From: Acidobacteriota bacterium
GTDB lineage: Bacteria > Acidobacteriota > UBA6911 > RPQK01
DNA: 6,520 nt
Assembly (NCBI GenBank): GCA_003819755.1
Contig: RPQK01000453.1
Coordinates: forward strand, 1 to 6,520
Direction of reading: 5' to 3'
In this document: positions 6,313-6,520 of the stretch, one piece after another
Layout of the letters: each line of letters opens with the position of its first letter
Position numbering within the stretch: the first letter of the stretch is position 1
Notes under the pieces: generated by a model
The model's input: only the letters and a program-made list of their open reading frames with translations
Databases searched by the model: none
What the model was told of the DNA's origin: nothing
Program-made: the position numbers and the translations under genes

Positions 6313-6517
6313 CAACACAGCCGCAAGCGCAGCGTTTTTGCGGAGCGACCCGGCCCGATCGATCAACACCCGCCGGGCTGACAACTGTACAAACTGACAT
6401 ATGGAATCCAGCTTAACCTGCTGTCAGTCTGTCAGTCTGTCAGTTTGTCAGTTTGTCGCGTGTCAATCGATCGGGCCGGGTCGCTCCGCAAAAAACGCTG
6501 CGCTTGCGGCGGTGTTG
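6313..6517. repeat. Large foldback element with ~52-bp near-perfect inverted arms (REP/BIME- or MITE-like)
   Basis: The left arm 6313-6363 and right arm 6466-6517 are reverse complements except for one substitution (A6319 opposite G6511) and one extra base in the right A-run (five T against six A). The outer ends are CAACAC and GTGTTG; the inner ends are GATCGAT and ATCGAT. Each arm holds its own small hairpin: CCGCAA at 6321-6326 pairs with TTGCGG at 6338-6343. The structure thus resembles two REP-like hairpins in opposite orientation. Inward, a degenerate 8-bp array (6377-6400) faces a cleaner inverted one (6421-6457) across a 20-nt loop. No coding sequence, transposase or obvious target-site duplication is visible. 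The element lies upstream of the receptor gene and close to the window end. Confidence 0.88.
6421..6457 (+). repeat. Short 8-bp tandem repeat CTGTCAGT/TTGTCAGT inside the foldback element
   Basis: Units in register are CTGTCAGT at 6421, 6429 and 6437, TTGTCAGT at 6445, and a partial TTGTC at 6453 that runs into the right arm. Opposite, at 6377-6400, GCTGACAA, CTGTACAA and ACTGACAT are degenerate reverse-complement versions of the same word. The repeats therefore form the inner stem of the element, around a loop at 6401-6420. There are no unique spacers between units, so it is not a CRISPR array. Confidence 0.85.
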
Positions 6518-6520
6518 CGC

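Noticed and set aside
6128..6416. Small open frames on both strands upstream of the receptor
   Set aside because: They cross the palindromes and the foldback arm, have no ribosome binding site and resemble no known protein.

Overview
The window looks like a chromosomal piece of a GC-rich Gram-negative bacterium, most likely an acidobacterium or a relative. The pointers are a 1,119-residue Oar-type TonB-dependent receptor with an N-terminal carboxypeptidase-regulatory-like domain, a class very numerous in Acidobacteriota, and a DUF5916 outer-membrane protein. The taxonomy is inferred from protein style only; no rRNA or tRNA is present.

Layout. Positions 1-241 (minus) hold the first 80 codons of a YceH/DUF480 winged-helix protein that runs off the window. 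A 63-bp divergent control region (242-304) separates it from 305-2452 (plus), a secreted CBM9-like/DUF5916 protein ending in a beta-barrel. That gene converges on 2707-6066 (minus), the Oar-like TonB-dependent receptor, which has a strong ribosome binding site and a Phe-terminated barrel. The gap between the convergent genes (2453-2706) is almost wholly an unusual repeat: 17 in-register 8-bp units, a 26-nt loop, then 7 units of the same words inverted. The receptor's upstream region (6067-6312) is AT-rich near a possible promoter and holds several short palindromes. From 6313 to 6517 lies a second large foldback element: ~52-bp near-perfect arms, then a degenerate inner 8-bp array, a 20-nt loop, and the inverted 8-bp array.

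How the parts relate. Both large proteins are predicted to sit in the outer membrane. Oar-like receptors are presumed to import large substrates with TonB energy, and DUF5916 proteins carry a carbohydrate-binding-like domain on a barrel. A joint role in glycan or oligomer handling is possible but is inference; the genes are convergent, not an operon. The YceH gene is probably independent.

The most noteworthy content is non-coding. Both intergenic spaces beside the receptor are filled by foldback elements built from 8-bp tandem words around a 20-26-nt loop, though the words differ. I see no defence system, transposase, CRISPR array or RNA gene.
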